Shown here in pieces: positions 14,733-16,251 of a stretch of 16,251 nucleotides of DNA (the first letter of the stretch is position 1; the number at the start of each line of letters is the position of its first letter). Below the pieces are notes generated by a model. The model saw nothing but the letters and a program-made list of their open reading frames with translations, was not told the DNA's origin and did no database searches. This stretch comes from Holosporales bacterium (GTDB taxonomy: Bacteria; Pseudomonadota; Alphaproteobacteria; UBA3830; JAIRMZ01): assembly GCA_031255325.1 (NCBI GenBank), contig JAIRST010000053.1:1-16251 (forward strand), given 5' to 3'. The position numbers were made by a program, and so were the translations under genes.

Positions 14733-15662
14733 TCATGAAGGGGATTTCTCTAAAGGATGCGCATCGCGATATAAATCAAGGATTTTTTGGTCAGCAATGT
14801 CTATATATGCCTGCGTACTTGCCAACGAAGCATGCCCTAAAAGCTCTTGCACACTCCTGAGGTCTGCGCCTTCTTCCAATAAGTGGCTGGCAAAACTATG
14901 GCGAAAAGCATGTGCAGTTGTGTAAGGAGGGAAGCCAAAAAGAGTACGTAGTTTGCATAAACGTCCCCCTACATGCGAAGCCCCCAAGGGATTCCCATGC
15001 AGGTTTAGAAAAAGCGCCTTTGATGGAGTGGAAGAATAAGGGCATATTTCGATGTATTCTTGCATTTTTTGTTGCGCGATGGGAAGTAATGGAACAATAC
15101 GCTCTTTATTACCCTTGCCAATTATAGAAAGAGTTTCTCGTGCCTGTAAAGCACTTCCTGTCAAACTTAAAGCTTCGCTAATGCGCATTCCTGTCGCATA
15201 TAAAAGGACATACAATGCTTGATCGCGTTTTTGTATCCACAACGGTTCGTGAGGAAAATATGTTTCCCCCGACAGGAGGACTTTTAGAACGGCGCGCTCT
15301 AAAGGATGCGGAAACAAAGCAGGTGTTTTAGGTTTCTGGATCAGAAGAAAAGCATTTGTTTCAATCTGAAAACGCTGCTTCAAAAACACATAAAAGGTAC
15401 GCAACGCAGAAAGTGCCCGCGCATTGGAACGCATTGACACCCCTTCTTGCAAGCGATGAGCTAGCCAAGCCCGTACCTCTCGAGGCGTAAGGGAGGCCAG
15501 AGAAATCTCTTCTCCTCCGCGATATTGCATCAAAAAATTCAGGAAAGACCGTCCATCATGTGTGTAAGCGCATACTGTTTTAGCAGCATAGCGTTTTTCG
15601 TACTGCATCCAAGTAAGCCAAGCAGAAAAAATTTGCGATATAAGGATCGACGAGGGAGGCAT
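14733..15662 (-). CDS. xerC: Tyrosine recombinase XerC
   Basis: A site-specific recombinase that resolves chromosome dimers at dif with XerD and FtsK. It has 309 residues: an N-terminal core-binding SAM-like domain (about 8-100; YAAKTVCAYTHDGRSFLNFL) and a C-terminal catalytic domain with the full set R160 (TGMRISEAL), K183 (GKGNKER), H251 and R254 (HAFRHSFASHLL), H277 (LGHASL) and Y286 (AYIDIA). I call it XerC rather than a phage integrase because it directly follows fsa with a 3-nt gap, an alphaproteobacterial order in which a DUF484 gene usually sits between. Distinguishing it from XerD rests on this context and is not certain. There is no strong ribosome site before ATG 15662, suggesting coupling to fsa. 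No dif site is visible in the window. Confidence 0.92.
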   Translation of the reverse strand: MPPSSILISQIFSAWLTWMQYEKRYAAKTVCAYTHDGRSFLNFLMQYRGGEEISLASLTPREVRAWLAHRLQEGVSMRSNARALSALRTFYVFLKQRFQIETNAFLLIQKPKTPALFPHPLERAVLKVLLSGETYFPHEPLWIQKRDQALYVLLYATGMRISEALSLTGSALQARETLSIIGKGNKERIVPLLPIAQQKMQEYIEICPYSSTPSKALFLNLHGNPLGASHVGGRLCKLRTLFGFPPYTTAHAFRHSFASHLLEEGADLRSVQELLGHASLASTQAYIDIADQKILDLYRDAHPLEKSPS

Positions 15663-15665
15663 TTT

Positions 15666-16251
15666 TTAAGGCTGGGCAGCTTGATATTTCGTAGCGTGCC
15701 AGTCTTTCAGAAATTGCTCTAGTCCCTTTTCCGTTAAAGGATGCGCATAGAGGGCGCGAAAAACCGCTGGAGCCAAGGTGACAATATCAGCTCCAGCATA
15801 GGCAGCTTCTAAAACATGCTTTGGGTGACGCACCGATGCCGCTAAAATTTCGGTTTTTATAGCAGGGTCATTGTCATAAATTTCTCGGATGGATTCCAGA
15901 AGCCCTCGGCTGTCCTGTCCATAGTCATCTATCCGTCCCATGAAAGGAGAAATATACGTCGCTCCCGCACGTGCTGCCAGCAACGCCTGCAGAGGAGAGA
16001 AGCATAAGGTTACGTTAACAGGAACCTTTTCTTTGCGTAACTGTTGACAGGCTTTTAGCCCATCAAACGTTATGGGCACTTTAATCACTACGTTGCTGGC
16101 AATACGGATAAGATCCTGCGCTTCTTTCAGTATACTAGTACAATCAGTTGTTATAACCTCGGCACTGACAGGCCCGGCAATAAGAGAACAAATATCACGA
16201 ATCACGTCCTTTTGAGCTCGTTTCGCGTGCGCCATTAAAGTTGGATTCGTC
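15666..16251 (-). CDS. fsa: Fructose-6-phosphate aldolase/transaldolase-like protein, N-terminus cut by window edge
   Basis: A small class I aldolase of the TalC/FSA type, acting on sugar phosphates. It probably supplies the transaldolase step for the pentose phosphate pathway alongside rpe. The open frame continues to the right edge. The first visible codons read TNPTL before the internal Met at 16235, matching the TTNPSL start region of the family, so about 25 residues are outside. Visible motifs: GPVSAEV, the Schiff-base lysine in VVIKVPIT (K52 counting from the Met at 16235), VNVTLCFSPLQALLAARAGATYISPFMGR, and TEILAASVRHPKHV, followed by FRALYAHPLTEKGLEQFLKDW. It ends 3 nt before xerC and is likely cotranscribed with it. 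Members annotated as transaldolase or FSA cannot be separated by eye. Confidence 0.93.
   Translation of the reverse strand, partial: TNPTLMAHAKRAQKDVIRDICSLIAGPVSAEVITTDCTSILKEAQDLIRIASNVVIKVPITFDGLKACQQLRKEKVPVNVTLCFSPLQALLAARAGATYISPFMGRIDDYGQDSRGLLESIREIYDNDPAIKTEILAASVRHPKHVLEAAYAGADIVTLAPAVFRALYAHPLTEKGLEQFLKDWHATKYQAAQP

Noticed and set aside
14751..15748. TAAAGGATGCGCAT occurs at 14751-14764 and again at 15735-15748, with a partial copy near 15300.
   Set aside because: All copies lie in codons for His-Pro-Leu motifs of xerC and fsa that are normal for each family, so the similarity follows from coding constraint.

Overview
The window looks like a chromosomal segment of an alphaproteobacterium with a reduced, AT-leaning genome, most like a Holosporales- or Rickettsiales-type endosymbiont. 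The evidence is indirect. It includes alphaproteobacterial gene pairings (rpe with a heparinase II/III-family gene, fsa with xerC), an alpha-type SerC, a lone GTA/phage-type large terminase, a thiamine salvage operon rather than a synthesis operon, and gene-poor AT-rich gaps holding what look like decayed coding fragments. No rRNA or marker gene in the window fixes the taxon.

Layout. At the left edge, valS (valyl-tRNA synthetase) runs on the minus strand and its C-terminal end lies outside the window. About 0.9 kb of mostly non-coding, possibly degenerate sequence follows. Then come a solo terminase large subunit (terL, +) and typA/bipA (+) with its own promoter. A 0.7 kb gap leads to tRNA-Glu(CUC) (+), whose 3' end overlaps the 3' end of a convergent thiamine operon. 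That operon (minus strand) consists of a sigma70-like promoter, a TPP riboswitch, an 87-residue SemiSWEET/PQ-loop membrane protein, and thiamine diphosphokinase (thiN), coupled by an ATGA overlap. After another AT-rich gap, which carries a start-less minus-strand open frame, a plus-strand cluster begins at a good promoter: rpe, a heparinase-fold protein, thrS, serC. The right end holds the minus-strand pair fsa (N-terminus cut by the window edge) and xerC, 3 nt apart.

How the genes work together. The genes are mainly housekeeping: translation (valS, thrS, tRNA-Glu, typA), sugar-phosphate metabolism (rpe, transaldolase-like fsa), serine/PLP metabolism (serC) and chromosome resolution (xerC). 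The most distinctive unit is the riboswitch-SemiSWEET-thiN operon. It reads as a minimal thiamine uptake-and-pyrophosphorylation module in which a SemiSWEET-size protein is the candidate transporter. The aptamer's 3' edge contains the Shine-Dalgarno sequence, and its P1 helix can extend over the start codon. The solo terL keeps its ATPase and nuclease motifs but has no other packaging or capsid genes beside it.
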